Assembly: GCA_013214965.1 (NCBI GenBank) | Contig: JABSRU010000036.1 | Span: forward strand, 1-42,049 | Origin: Gammaproteobacteria bacterium | Lineage (GTDB): Bacteria; Pseudomonadota; Gammaproteobacteria; Enterobacterales; Psychrobiaceae | Length of the DNA: 42,049 bases | Reading direction: 5' to 3' | Shown here: positions 24,777 through 34,394 of the stretch, in pieces | Position numbering within the stretch: the stretch's first letter is position 1 | Layout of the letters: the number at the start of each line of letters is the position of its first letter | Notes under the pieces: generated by a model | What the model was told of the DNA's origin: nothing | Seen by the model: the letters and a program-made list of their open reading frames with translations, nothing else | Database searches by the model: none | Position numbers and translations under genes: made by a program

Positions 24777-27700
24777 ATGAAAGCAAAAGTGCTATTCAGT
24801 GTCCTACTTATTGTCTTTACTGCATTGTCAGTAAAAGCTGTCACTATTAATGACGATGTATTGCCCAGTGATGTGGAGCGACATGGTCAAACTCCGGGTA
24901 TCTTACTGACTGATAATAAAGGTAGTATCAGTCATCAGCCAGACTTGTTAAGTCAAGAAGAGCGGTTATGGCTTAATCAGCATCATAAGCTACAAATAGG
25001 CAGTAGGCGTAATAATTATCCACTGAATTATATTGATAATGAGGGTCGGCAGGTTGGTCTTCATGTTGAATTGATCCAATTAATTAATGACAATCTAGAT
25101 GCCGATTTTTCAATCAAACATTATCCGATATGGAGCAAAGCCTTTTCAGCGATGAAAGAAGACCGAGTGGCAGGAATATTTTCATTATCACAGACTAAAA
25201 AAAGAGCTCTATATATTGATTATTCACCAGCTTATTATTATATCCATTTTGAAATTATTACCCAAAATTCTCGCGACGACATTCATCAGTTTAATGACTT
25301 AAACTTCCATCGTATTGCTGTCTTTAAAGGGAATGTTATTGATCAAATGGCTCAAGAAAAGCTATCCTCAGCCCGTTATCGTTACATTGATAACGAGGAG
25401 GATGGTTATCAAAAATTGATGCTAGGTGAGGTCGATGCGCTTATTATACCTGCCGTTGCCGCGAAAAAACTGAGAAAATATCATTTAAAGGTCGCCGGCA
25501 CGGTTTATAACCAAGCCGGGGAATATAGTATTGGCACGTTAAAAAAACACCCAATGCTCGGGCAAATTATAGCCAAAGGAATACATTCAATCCCCTTTGC
25601 TCAACTGAATCAGTTACATCAAAAATACAACCTACAGCACCCAGAACATTCGATTTTTACCGAATCAGAGTTACGTTACATTAGCGAGCATCCGATAGTA
25701 AAACTTGGGCTAGAAGAGTGGCCACCGGTTATCTTTTCAGGACAAAAAAAAATCTTAAAAGGTATTGCCGGCGATTATTTACAGGAGATAACTAAAATTT
25801 CTGGGCTGTCCTTTGAGGTGATAAAAGGCGATTGGGCGGATTTACTGAATAAGTTAAAGCACCAGGAAATCGATTTTATCCCCGACGCCTATTTTAGTAA
25901 AGAGCGTACAGAATATGCGTTATTTGGTGATTCTTATTTTGAGCTGGCTTCATCGATTACCGTTAATAAAAATAGCAACATTACTACCTTTGAGGATTTA
26001 GAGAACAAAAAAATCGCTTTGGTGGATGGCTATACTATGGTCGATATCATTGCACGGCAATATCCAAAAATTAAGATTGTGTTGACCGCTAATCTAGCAG
26101 AATCTTTACTCATACTCAGTAGAGGTGAGGTTGATGCGACATTTGGTGTTGATGTTGCATTACTACATGCGATCAATAATACTTTAATTCACAACGTAAA
26201 ATTTATAAATCAAACCAAATACTCGGCAGAGTCGCTCCATTTTATGTCACGAAAAGACCGCCCTTTATTACATTCCATTTTAAATAAATCTCTGTTTAGC
26301 ATTCCGCAGGCAAAAAAAAATGAAATAATCAAAAAATGGACAGTTGAAACCGAACTCAAAAAAGTCATTGATATTGCGTTTGGCATCGGACGGGAGCCCT
26401 ATAGCATTGATCACAAAAAACAATTACAAGGGATTGAATTTGACTTGCTACGACGTGCTTTTGAAAGTGTCGATGTGCAAATTCGTAGTACTCACAAATT
26501 ACAGTTGGAAGATTTAAATACGGTTTTATCAGAGTATCCGAGTTTAGATGCAGTAATCACGTTGGAGCGCTCCAACAATCAATATTATTATTCAGACTAC
26601 TTAATTGAGTTTGATAATGTCGCCATTACTCGCTCATCCGATAATCTTAAAATAACAAATGTCTCAGATCTTGAAGGAAAATCAATCACAGCATTTGAAG
26701 GCTCATCAAGACTGTTAGGCTCTGAATATCAGCGACTATTTAACCCGAAAGATCGGCCAAGTGATTATTCCGAGGTGGTATTTAAGCATCAGAACTTTAC
26801 CAATCTTGTCAATGGCGTCGTTGATGTGCTAGTGATTGATCGTAATATATTTAAGTGGCATGCAAAAAATGCTAACTATCATTCTTTTTCATCATTTACA
26901 TTCCATAAAATTTTTTCACAACCATCGCGCTTATATGTGGCCTTTCGAGATAAAAAATTACGAGATATTCTTAATGCCGAGTTAAGAAAATTTCGGCTTA
27001 ATGGCGAGTATCAATACATTATTGATGATTACACTCAAGGATTCATTGCGAAGAAAATTGAGTTCAACACTATTATTAGCTCAATTACTGCAGATCTGAT
27101 GGCTAATTATCAGTTGGTCGAATTAAAACGTGTGCTTAATGATGTTGCTGATTTACCTTATATTCATGATATTAAATTTTATGATATTAATGGTCAATTG
27201 ATCCATCGTACTTCTTCCTCTGACAGGCGTTTCTATAATCAAGAAAACAGTATCGATATACTATCAAATACCCCGATTAAAGAAGGAGTACTCAAAGTAT
27301 ATTTTAATGATTTGATGGTTGATAAACAACTGGTTAACTTGTTATTGATTCCTGAGCTCTCTTTTTTTAAAGGGTATTCAAATTACAATTATGTTCGGGC
27401 GCTATATCGGCGATTAAACATCCTCGACCAACAATTAGTTTTTACCTCAGCAGAGCAAGAGTATTTAGATAGTCACCCTATTTTGTCTTATTCAGAAATA
27501 GACTGGCGACCATTATCGGTGATAGAGCCGAGTGGTAACAGTGGGATGATTTTTGATTATATGAGCATTGTAACGGAAGGAACGGGGATAGAATTTGAGT
27601 TTGTCGAGATGACTTCGTGGGCTGAAATGTTAGCGGCATTTAAAGCAAAACGTATCGATTTTTTACCGAGTATTTCAACGTCGCTTAAGTATAACAATTT

Positions 27701-29510
27701 GGGTTCGAAAACCGATGAATACATGAGCTTTAACTTCGCGATTACCATGGATGAAAATGCTCAATACACGGACAAAATTGAAGATTTATATGGCCAAAAA
27801 GTCGCAGTGGTCAAAAATACTAGTGCGTTTCACTATGTGAATAAATTTAAGGATCGGTTAACAATTATTGTGGTGCCGACTTTAAAAACTGCATTAAATT
27901 TGTTGGGTGAGGGGCAAGTTGCTGCGGTTATCGATCATTTCGCTATTATGGTTTATCAGTTAACAAATGTTTATCAAGACTTGAAAATTGTAGGGCTACT
28001 TGATGCCTCATATTCTCATCGAATGTTAGTGCAACCTGACAACCCTATTTTACTGTCAATATTAAATAAGGTGATTGGCTCGATGAGTGTCGAGCAGCAT
28101 CAAATCATCAGAGATCGTTGGATCAAGCTTAAAATCTCGACCGCGACTGATTATCGGCTAATTTATCAATTGGTTGGTATTTTTCTTACTATTCTGATGA
28201 TTTTGATATTAATTCTCAGAAAACGAGCAATTATTAGTCGTGAAATTGCACACACGAACCAAAAATTAAACGTAACAGTGGCGGCATTAAAAGAACAAAA
28301 AAGTGTTTTTGAGACATTATTTTATGATACCGCTGATGGTTTACTTTTAACGGTCGATCAAATGTTTATTGATTGTAATAGTGCGGCATTAAAGATGCTG
28401 GGCTATGGTGCTAAAACTCAATTGTTAAATCAAAGTGTCGTTGAAATTTCGCCTAAATACCAACCTGATGGCGCATTATCAATGGATAAATGCCAACAAA
28501 TACATCAAGAGTGTCTCGTCAATGGCAGTGCGAGATTTGAATGGGTTCACCTTGATATAAATAACCAAGAGCTGTGGCTAGAAATAGTACTGACGCGTAT
28601 CGTCTTAAATAATCAGGATGTTACTCATACGGTGTGGCGTGATATTAATGAGAAGAAGCAGCTTGAACAACAAATCCTCCATCGGAATGAGGCTCTTGAG
28701 GCATCTAATAATGAATTAGAGAATGCGATTAGTGAGCTTAAGGAAACTCAACAGCATTTAGTCGCATCGGAAAAAATGGCCAGTTTAGGCGGCTTGGTGG
28801 CCGGAATTGCTCATGAAATTAACACCCCGGTTGGTATCGGTTTAACCGCGATTACTCATTTTTTAGAAACAACCAAAACGTTAGAAAATAAATACCAAGA
28901 AAAAAAAATGTCACAACGGGATTTTGATCAATATTTAGAGCAAACAGTCGAAGCCGCTAATATTATTAATCGTAATTTGGAGCGCACCGCAGATCTCGTC
29001 AGAAGTTTTAAATTAATTGCGGTAGATCAGTCCTCTGATGAACGAAGAACCTTTAATGTAAATACCTACATTAGTGAAATACTAACCAGTATTCATCATA
29101 TTACTAAAAAATCTAGGATGAAAATTATCGCAAGTTGTGATGCTGGTTTAGTGATCAACAGTTACCCTGGTGCTTTTTCGCAAATTATTTCTAACCTTAT
29201 TATTAACTCATCGATTCATGCTTATCCTAATAATGAGCTCGGTGAAATTTTGATTACGGTTCGCGAGGTAAAAGGGGCTATTCACTTGGTTTATCGTGAT
29301 GATGGGGTTGGTATTTCTGAAGATAATATTGGGAAAATATTTGACCCATTTTTTACCACTAATCGAGAACATGGTGGTAGTGGCTTAGGATTAAATATTA
29401 TTTACAATATTGTGACTAATCAATTAAAAGGAAAAATTGAGTGCACCAGCAAGCAAGGTCGCTACACCCAATTTTTAATTGTCTTTACCTCTAGTGAGGA
29501 TAATCAATGA
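24777..29510 (+). CDS. Giant sensor histidine kinase 1: four periplasmic SBP modules, PAS, kinase
   Basis: Membrane sensor kinase of 1,577 residues from the ATG at 24777 (AGG 7 bases upstream; starts the signal peptide KAKVLFSVLLIVFTALSVKA). Periplasmic part: three SBP_bac_3-like amino-acid-binding modules at about 62-290, 305-522 and 529-754. An unrecognised linker module spans 755-895 (FYDINGQLIHRTSS), and a fourth SBP module spans 899-1121. One helix (about 1127-1147) is followed by a cytoplasmic PAS domain at 1174-1292, a coiled coil and the kinase. The kinase has the H-box AHEINTP (His1346), N-box NLIINSSIHA, DDGVGI, FDPFFTTNRE and GGSGLGLNI, so it looks active. The stop overlaps the next start (ATGA). 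No receiver domain and no partner regulator nearby. Ligands unknown. Confidence 0.9.
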   Translation: MKAKVLFSVLLIVFTALSVKAVTINDDVLPSDVERHGQTPGILLTDNKGSISHQPDLLSQEERLWLNQHHKLQIGSRRNNYPLNYIDNEGRQVGLHVELIQLINDNLDADFSIKHYPIWSKAFSAMKEDRVAGIFSLSQTKKRALYIDYSPAYYYIHFEIITQNSRDDIHQFNDLNFHRIAVFKGNVIDQMAQEKLSSARYRYIDNEEDGYQKLMLGEVDALIIPAVAAKKLRKYHLKVAGTVYNQAGEYSIGTLKKHPMLGQIIAKGIHSIPFAQLNQLHQKYNLQHPEHSIFTESELRYISEHPIVKLGLEEWPPVIFSGQKKILKGIAGDYLQEITKISGLSFEVIKGDWADLLNKLKHQEIDFIPDAYFSKERTEYALFGDSYFELASSITVNKNSNITTFEDLENKKIALVDGYTMVDIIARQYPKIKIVLTANLAESLLILSRGEVDATFGVDVALLHAINNTLIHNVKFINQTKYSAESLHFMSRKDRPLLHSILNKSLFSIPQAKKNEIIKKWTVETELKKVIDIAFGIGREPYSIDHKKQLQGIEFDLLRRAFESVDVQIRSTHKLQLEDLNTVLSEYPSLDAVITLERSNNQYYYSDYLIEFDNVAITRSSDNLKITNVSDLEGKSITAFEGSSRLLGSEYQRLFNPKDRPSDYSEVVFKHQNFTNLVNGVVDVLVIDRNIFKWHAKNANYHSFSSFTFHKIFSQPSRLYVAFRDKKLRDILNAELRKFRLNGEYQYIIDDYTQGFIAKKIEFNTIISSITADLMANYQLVELKRVLNDVADLPYIHDIKFYDINGQLIHRTSSSDRRFYNQENSIDILSNTPIKEGVLKVYFNDLMVDKQLVNLLLIPELSFFKGYSNYNYVRALYRRLNILDQQLVFTSAEQEYLDSHPILSYSEIDWRPLSVIEPSGNSGMIFDYMSIVTEGTGIEFEFVEMTSWAEMLAAFKAKRIDFLPSISTSLKYNNLGSKTDEYMSFNFAITMDENAQYTDKIEDLYGQKVAVVKNTSAFHYVNKFKDRLTIIVVPTLKTALNLLGEGQVAAVIDHFAIMVYQLTNVYQDLKIVGLLDASYSHRMLVQPDNPILLSILNKVIGSMSVEQHQIIRDRWIKLKISTATDYRLIYQLVGIFLTILMILILILRKRAIISREIAHTNQKLNVTVAALKEQKSVFETLFYDTADGLLLTVDQMFIDCNSAALKMLGYGAKTQLLNQSVVEISPKYQPDGALSMDKCQQIHQECLVNGSARFEWVHLDINNQELWLEIVLTRIVLNNQDVTHTVWRDINEKKQLEQQILHRNEALEASNNELENAISELKETQQHLVASEKMASLGGLVAGIAHEINTPVGIGLTAITHFLETTKTLENKYQEKKMSQRDFDQYLEQTVEAANIINRNLERTADLVRSFKLIAVDQSSDERRTFNVNTYISEILTSIHHITKKSRMKIIASCDAGLVINSYPGAFSQIISNLIINSSIHAYPNNELGEILITVREVKGAIHLVYRDDGVGISEDNIGKIFDPFFTTNREHGGSGLGLNIIYNIVTNQLKGKIECTSKQGRYTQFLIVFTSSEDNQ

Positions 29511-32500
29511 TGCGATTGATGTTAATAATAGTTTGGGTATTACTTGCTTTTAATGCAAATGCTCAGGATATCGGCGTTGAGACTAAACAGTCTCCGATTA
29601 AAATTGCCTCATTAAAAGATTTCGCGCCATTAAGTTTTGTTGACCAACAGGGCAATCCTCAGGGTTTTTTACTCGATTATTGGCGCTTATGGGCAAAAAA
29701 AGTAAATCGTAGTATTGTCTTTGTCCCAATGACATTGCATGAAAGTAAATTAGCGTTACAACAAAAGACCGTGGATATGCACATTGGTTTATTCAAATTC
29801 ACAGCGCTACAGGATTATATTGATTTTGTTGCCCCAATTTATCCGACTAAATCCCATATTTTTATTAAAGCCAGTAGGCGGCCTTTAATGACTAGCATGG
29901 ATGATCTCAATGGCAAGAGGCTTGGAATTGTTACCGGATTTCACCTTAATCAATATATGAAACAACATTATCCATTGATTAAGCTTATAAATTATATCAG
30001 CTCTAAAGCGTTGATCGAAGCACTTGATAACGGTGAAATAGACGCCTTTGTAAATGGGTCGGTGCTGACTTGGTTTCAAATGGTGAAAGTAATGAATTTT
30101 CATCAATACACAAAAATTGCAGATTTTGAAGTCATTACCCGGCTACATTCGGTCGTGGTTAAAGGGAATTCATCATTATTAACACTGATTAAACAAGGGA
30201 TGTCTACAATCTCAGTTAATGAAATTACTAAAACTGAAAATAAATGGATCATTAACGAACAATTAAGAGCATCAACGTTAACCAAGAGCGAACAGCGTTG
30301 GCTTAGAGAACACCCAAATGTTGAGATAGCGACTACATTTGATTGGCCGCCTTTTATATTTCTGGACGCGAAGGGCAATGATGCTGGCTACAATGTTGAC
30401 TTGATCGCCACCATCAATAGTAATATTGGTAGTAACTTTAAGGTAAAGCGTTATCGCTACTGGCAAGACGGTTTAAATGATGTAAAAACCAGCAAAATAG
30501 GAGGGATTTTATCATTATCTTGGAGTAAAGAGCGCGCTAAAAATTTCAATTATTCGTCAACCTATTATTTTGACCTTCATAAAATTATCGTCAGAGTTGG
30601 AAACCGTAACATTAAAAACTTTTCCGACCTCAATGGTCAACGAATTGCGGTGATAAAAGACTATATGATCACTAATATGCTTAAGCAGGATATGCCTAGC
30701 GCTAAACTTGTTTATGTTAATAACCCTGAAGGTGCCTATAAAAAAATCGCAAATGGTCAAGCGGATGTTGCATTATTTTCTCACCCCAATCAGAAAGTAC
30801 TCACTCGCTATGGCTTAAAAATAACGGGAAATTTTTACACCAAAGCGGGTGAGTATGCGATTGGTAGCTCGAAAAGCAACCCGATATTGAGTTCTATTTT
30901 CGCTAAAGGTGTTAACTCAATTACCTCACAACAATCTGAGCTATTGTTAAAAGAATGGTTCAATAAGTCACAAACTCAATCATCGATATTCAATGCTGCA
31001 GAATTGCACTATATCAAAGAAAATCCACAAGTGATCGTCGGCGCAGAGCTGTGGCAGCCCATTGTATTTAGTGATGGTCGAGAGGTCTCGGGTATTGTTG
31101 GCGATTTATTACGTCAAGTGTCTAAAATATCAGGACTTAAATTTAAGCCCATCGTTAAGCCTTGGATTGAGCTAGTGACTGACTTTAAAGCGGGGGAGAT
31201 CGATTTACTACCGGCGTCCTATATGAAAAATCGAGAAGAGTATGGTTTGTTTGGTGATGGTTTCATTAATATATCCTCATCAATTTATCGATTAAAAGAC
31301 AATCAAACGATTAGCTCGTTTGAAGACTTACGGGGGCTAAAATTAGGGATAACGGCAGGCGATGCTGCTATTGATTTTGTTAAACAACAATTTCCAACGA
31401 TAAACATAGTCACATTCTCTAGCATTAACGATTCTATCGATTTACTGGTTAAGGGTAAAATTGATGCAATTTTTGAAATTAAAGCCGTGATGGACCATAT
31501 ACTAAGTAGTACGTTGACTGGGCAGATCCAAGAAATAAAACAGTATGAAATATTTGATCGAAAACTCTACTTCTGGTCAGCTAAAAAACAACCATTACTG
31601 CAATCAATTTTAAAAAAATCGATGAATTATATCCCGGAATCCTTAAGAAAAAACATTATTAAAAATTGGCTTGGCGGGGCAGAGCATAAAAAATCAATCA
31701 AGGTTGTTTTTGGGTTGGGTCGAGAGCCATTCACGCTCAATAAAAGTCATTTAAAAGGGATTGAATACGATCTGTTAAAGCGAATATTTGATGCCAAATC
31801 AATCGATATCTCACAAACCAAAAATTTACCACTGGGGATGTTAAATAGCGCACTAAAAGACTATCCAGAATTAGATGCCGCAATAACGGTCAAGAAAAAT
31901 AAAAAGGGTTATTTTTATTCTGATGAATTTGTGCGCTTTAATAATGTGGCGGTGTCGTTGAGGGAAAACAAATTTGAATTTAACAGTTTAAGTGATTTGA
32001 AAAATAAGCAAGTGCTAGCGTTTACAGGGGCGCTGAAATATCTCGGCCCGCAATATAATAAAGTATTTACAGCGAGTCAATATGACGGTTTGTATCAAGA
32101 AATCACGTATCAGCGACAACAACTAGATGCTCTTATTAACGGTAACGTTGATGTCATCATTATTGATAAAACGATTTTTAGTTGGTTTTTATCGCAATTG
32201 GGATATCGAACCATGGATTCATTCCAGCTAGATGATGTATTGGTTAATAGCATCAATAGCTACAGTGTCGCATTTCGTAATCGCCACCTACGGGATACTT
32301 TTAATGAAGGTTTAGCTGAGTTGAAAAAATCAGGTGCATATCAACATATTATTGACGGTTATGCTCAAGGGCTTGTGATACCTAAAATTGAGTTAACCTC
32401 GATAATATCCTCATTAGTCGCTCCCTTTATTTTCGGTGACGAACAAGATCGAGTTAACTTAATTATTAACAAATTCTCTAAATTATCCTATATCGACAAC

Positions 32501-34390
32501 ATCGAAATATTTAATAATCAAGGAGAATTGTTACATCAAACGTCGGTTGAAGCATTTAATTTTTATCAACAGTTTGATAGTTTCTCTTGGCTCAATAATG
32601 TGACCGAAAAAGTGGGTTTTATTCGAGTGTTTTTTAATGATAGTGAAGTGAAAAAACAATTAATTAGTGCGAATTTAATGCCTGATATTGATTATTTTAA
32701 ACAGCACCGAGATTATCAAAGTATTAAAGAAATTTATCAGCGTTATGGTTATTTAGAACAAAAAATCAATTTTAATTTACAAGAGCAAATGTATTTAAAT
32801 CAGCAACCCACATTAACCTTTTCTGAAGTGAACTGGTTTCCGTTAGCGATGATAAAGGATAATAACTTTAGTGGCTTGACCGCTGACTACATGAATATTG
32901 TTGCTAAAAAAACCGGGATAAAATTTAAATTGAAGCCATTAGAAAATTGGATGGAGGTTGTCAAAAATTTCAAGAACAAACAGCTCGATTTTTTACCGGG
33001 AGTCGCAAACCTTGAGCAATATCACGCGATCGGTTTATTATCGGATCAATATGCCTACTTTAAATTTGCGATTGTGATGGAGGCTAAATCAGCCTTTGTC
33101 AGTGACAGTAATGACCTTAAAGGTAAAACGATTGCGCTCTCCAAAGGGAGTAGTGCTTATTACTACATTAAAGAGAGGTATCCCAGTGCCACTGTTATTG
33201 ATGTAACCACGATTGAACAGGCATTGAGTATGGTTCGCAGTGGCAGTGCCGATGCTTTTGTTGAGCACCTAGCCGTGGTGGTTAATCAATTGGAACATGC
33301 TTTTAGCGATCTCCGGATGGTTGGCTTGCTTGATTCTGGCTATTCTCATCGAATGATGGTTCAGCCAGATCAAAAAGTGCTATTGGGCATTATTAATAAA
33401 GTTATCGCTGCTATTCCATTGGCTAAACACCAAGAAATTCATGATCGTTGGATCAAAACTGAAATTAAAACCGCGGTTGATTATCGGATGTTCTATCAAT
33501 TGATTTCTGGTTTTTTATTGATACTACTGTTGATTTCAGTCGTCGTGAGAAAAATAGCCCATGCTAAAAAAGAAGTGGAGCGGGCACATTTAGAGTTAGA
33601 ACGCTCTTTTAGCAACCTACAACAGACCCAGCAGCATCTCGTCGAATCAGAAAAAATGGCCAGTCTTGGCGGTTTAGTCGCTGGGATTGCCCATGAAATT
33701 AATACGCCAGTGGGTATTGGCCTGACCGCAATTACCTATTTTTTAGGGATTACTGAAACATTAGAGCAAAAATACCGTGACAAAAAGATGTCACAATCTG
33801 AGTTTGAAGAATATTTAAAATCGAGTATCGAATCGGCTCAAATAATCAACCGTAATCTTGAGAGAACGGCTCAGTTAGTGCGAAGTTTCAAACAAATATC
33901 GGTTGACCAAAGTTCTGACGAGCGGCGGTTATTTCACGTCAAAAAATATATTGAAGAAATACAATTAAGTATTTTTCATCTCACTAAAAAAACCAATATT
34001 ACAATTAAAGTCGATTGTGACGAAAACTTGATGATTGACAGCTACCCGGGTGCTTTGTCACAAATATTGTCTAATTTTATGATTAACTCTACTATTCATG
34101 CTTATCCTAACAATGAGTACGGCACTATTTCAATTAAAGTAGAAGAGCAAGATGGCGTAATTAAACTAACCTATACTGATGATGGCGCTGGAATTCCGAT
34201 ACAAAATATCAAAAAAATATTTAATCCATTTTTCACCACTAATCGTGAAAATGGTGGTAGTGGATTAGGGTTAAATATTATTTATAATATCGTGACTAAT
34301 CGCTTAAAAGGGAAAATAGAGTGTCGCAGCGACGTTGGAAAATATACCGAGTTTATGATTGTTTTTACTCCATTAAATAGAGGGAGTTAG
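29507..34390 (+). CDS. Giant sensor histidine kinase 2: five periplasmic SBP modules, kinase
   Basis: Paralogue of the preceding gene, 1,627 residues. A signal peptide (1-20) is followed by an extra SBP_bac_3-like module at 30-250 that kinase 1 lacks, then modules at 260-487, 498-723 and 731-955. The unknown linker module lies at 956-1098 (IFNNQGELLHQTS), and a fifth SBP module at 1099-1320. A single helix at about 1329-1349 and a coiled coil lead directly to the kinase with no PAS domain. Catalytic elements: His1396 in AHEINTP, Asn1527 in the N-box, DDGAGI (1558-1563), FNPFFTTNRE and GGSGLGLN (1583-1590). SBP modules at 260-487 and 498-723 keep the Arg of the amino-acid-binding loop (KERAKNF; KNREEYG); the later two do not. 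It starts inside the previous stop codon, so it is translationally coupled. Confidence 0.9.
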   Translation: MMRLMLIIVWVLLAFNANAQDIGVETKQSPIKIASLKDFAPLSFVDQQGNPQGFLLDYWRLWAKKVNRSIVFVPMTLHESKLALQQKTVDMHIGLFKFTALQDYIDFVAPIYPTKSHIFIKASRRPLMTSMDDLNGKRLGIVTGFHLNQYMKQHYPLIKLINYISSKALIEALDNGEIDAFVNGSVLTWFQMVKVMNFHQYTKIADFEVITRLHSVVVKGNSSLLTLIKQGMSTISVNEITKTENKWIINEQLRASTLTKSEQRWLREHPNVEIATTFDWPPFIFLDAKGNDAGYNVDLIATINSNIGSNFKVKRYRYWQDGLNDVKTSKIGGILSLSWSKERAKNFNYSSTYYFDLHKIIVRVGNRNIKNFSDLNGQRIAVIKDYMITNMLKQDMPSAKLVYVNNPEGAYKKIANGQADVALFSHPNQKVLTRYGLKITGNFYTKAGEYAIGSSKSNPILSSIFAKGVNSITSQQSELLLKEWFNKSQTQSSIFNAAELHYIKENPQVIVGAELWQPIVFSDGREVSGIVGDLLRQVSKISGLKFKPIVKPWIELVTDFKAGEIDLLPASYMKNREEYGLFGDGFINISSSIYRLKDNQTISSFEDLRGLKLGITAGDAAIDFVKQQFPTINIVTFSSINDSIDLLVKGKIDAIFEIKAVMDHILSSTLTGQIQEIKQYEIFDRKLYFWSAKKQPLLQSILKKSMNYIPESLRKNIIKNWLGGAEHKKSIKVVFGLGREPFTLNKSHLKGIEYDLLKRIFDAKSIDISQTKNLPLGMLNSALKDYPELDAAITVKKNKKGYFYSDEFVRFNNVAVSLRENKFEFNSLSDLKNKQVLAFTGALKYLGPQYNKVFTASQYDGLYQEITYQRQQLDALINGNVDVIIIDKTIFSWFLSQLGYRTMDSFQLDDVLVNSINSYSVAFRNRHLRDTFNEGLAELKKSGAYQHIIDGYAQGLVIPKIELTSIISSLVAPFIFGDEQDRVNLIINKFSKLSYIDNIEIFNNQGELLHQTSVEAFNFYQQFDSFSWLNNVTEKVGFIRVFFNDSEVKKQLISANLMPDIDYFKQHRDYQSIKEIYQRYGYLEQKINFNLQEQMYLNQQPTLTFSEVNWFPLAMIKDNNFSGLTADYMNIVAKKTGIKFKLKPLENWMEVVKNFKNKQLDFLPGVANLEQYHAIGLLSDQYAYFKFAIVMEAKSAFVSDSNDLKGKTIALSKGSSAYYYIKERYPSATVIDVTTIEQALSMVRSGSADAFVEHLAVVVNQLEHAFSDLRMVGLLDSGYSHRMMVQPDQKVLLGIINKVIAAIPLAKHQEIHDRWIKTEIKTAVDYRMFYQLISGFLLILLLISVVVRKIAHAKKEVERAHLELERSFSNLQQTQQHLVESEKMASLGGLVAGIAHEINTPVGIGLTAITYFLGITETLEQKYRDKKMSQSEFEEYLKSSIESAQIINRNLERTAQLVRSFKQISVDQSSDERRLFHVKKYIEEIQLSIFHLTKKTNITIKVDCDENLMIDSYPGALSQILSNFMINSTIHAYPNNEYGTISIKVEEQDGVIKLTYTDDGAGIPIQNIKKIFNPFFTTNRENGGSGLGLNIIYNIVTNRLKGKIECRSDVGKYTEFMIVFTPLNRGS

Positions 34391-34394
34391 TTTG

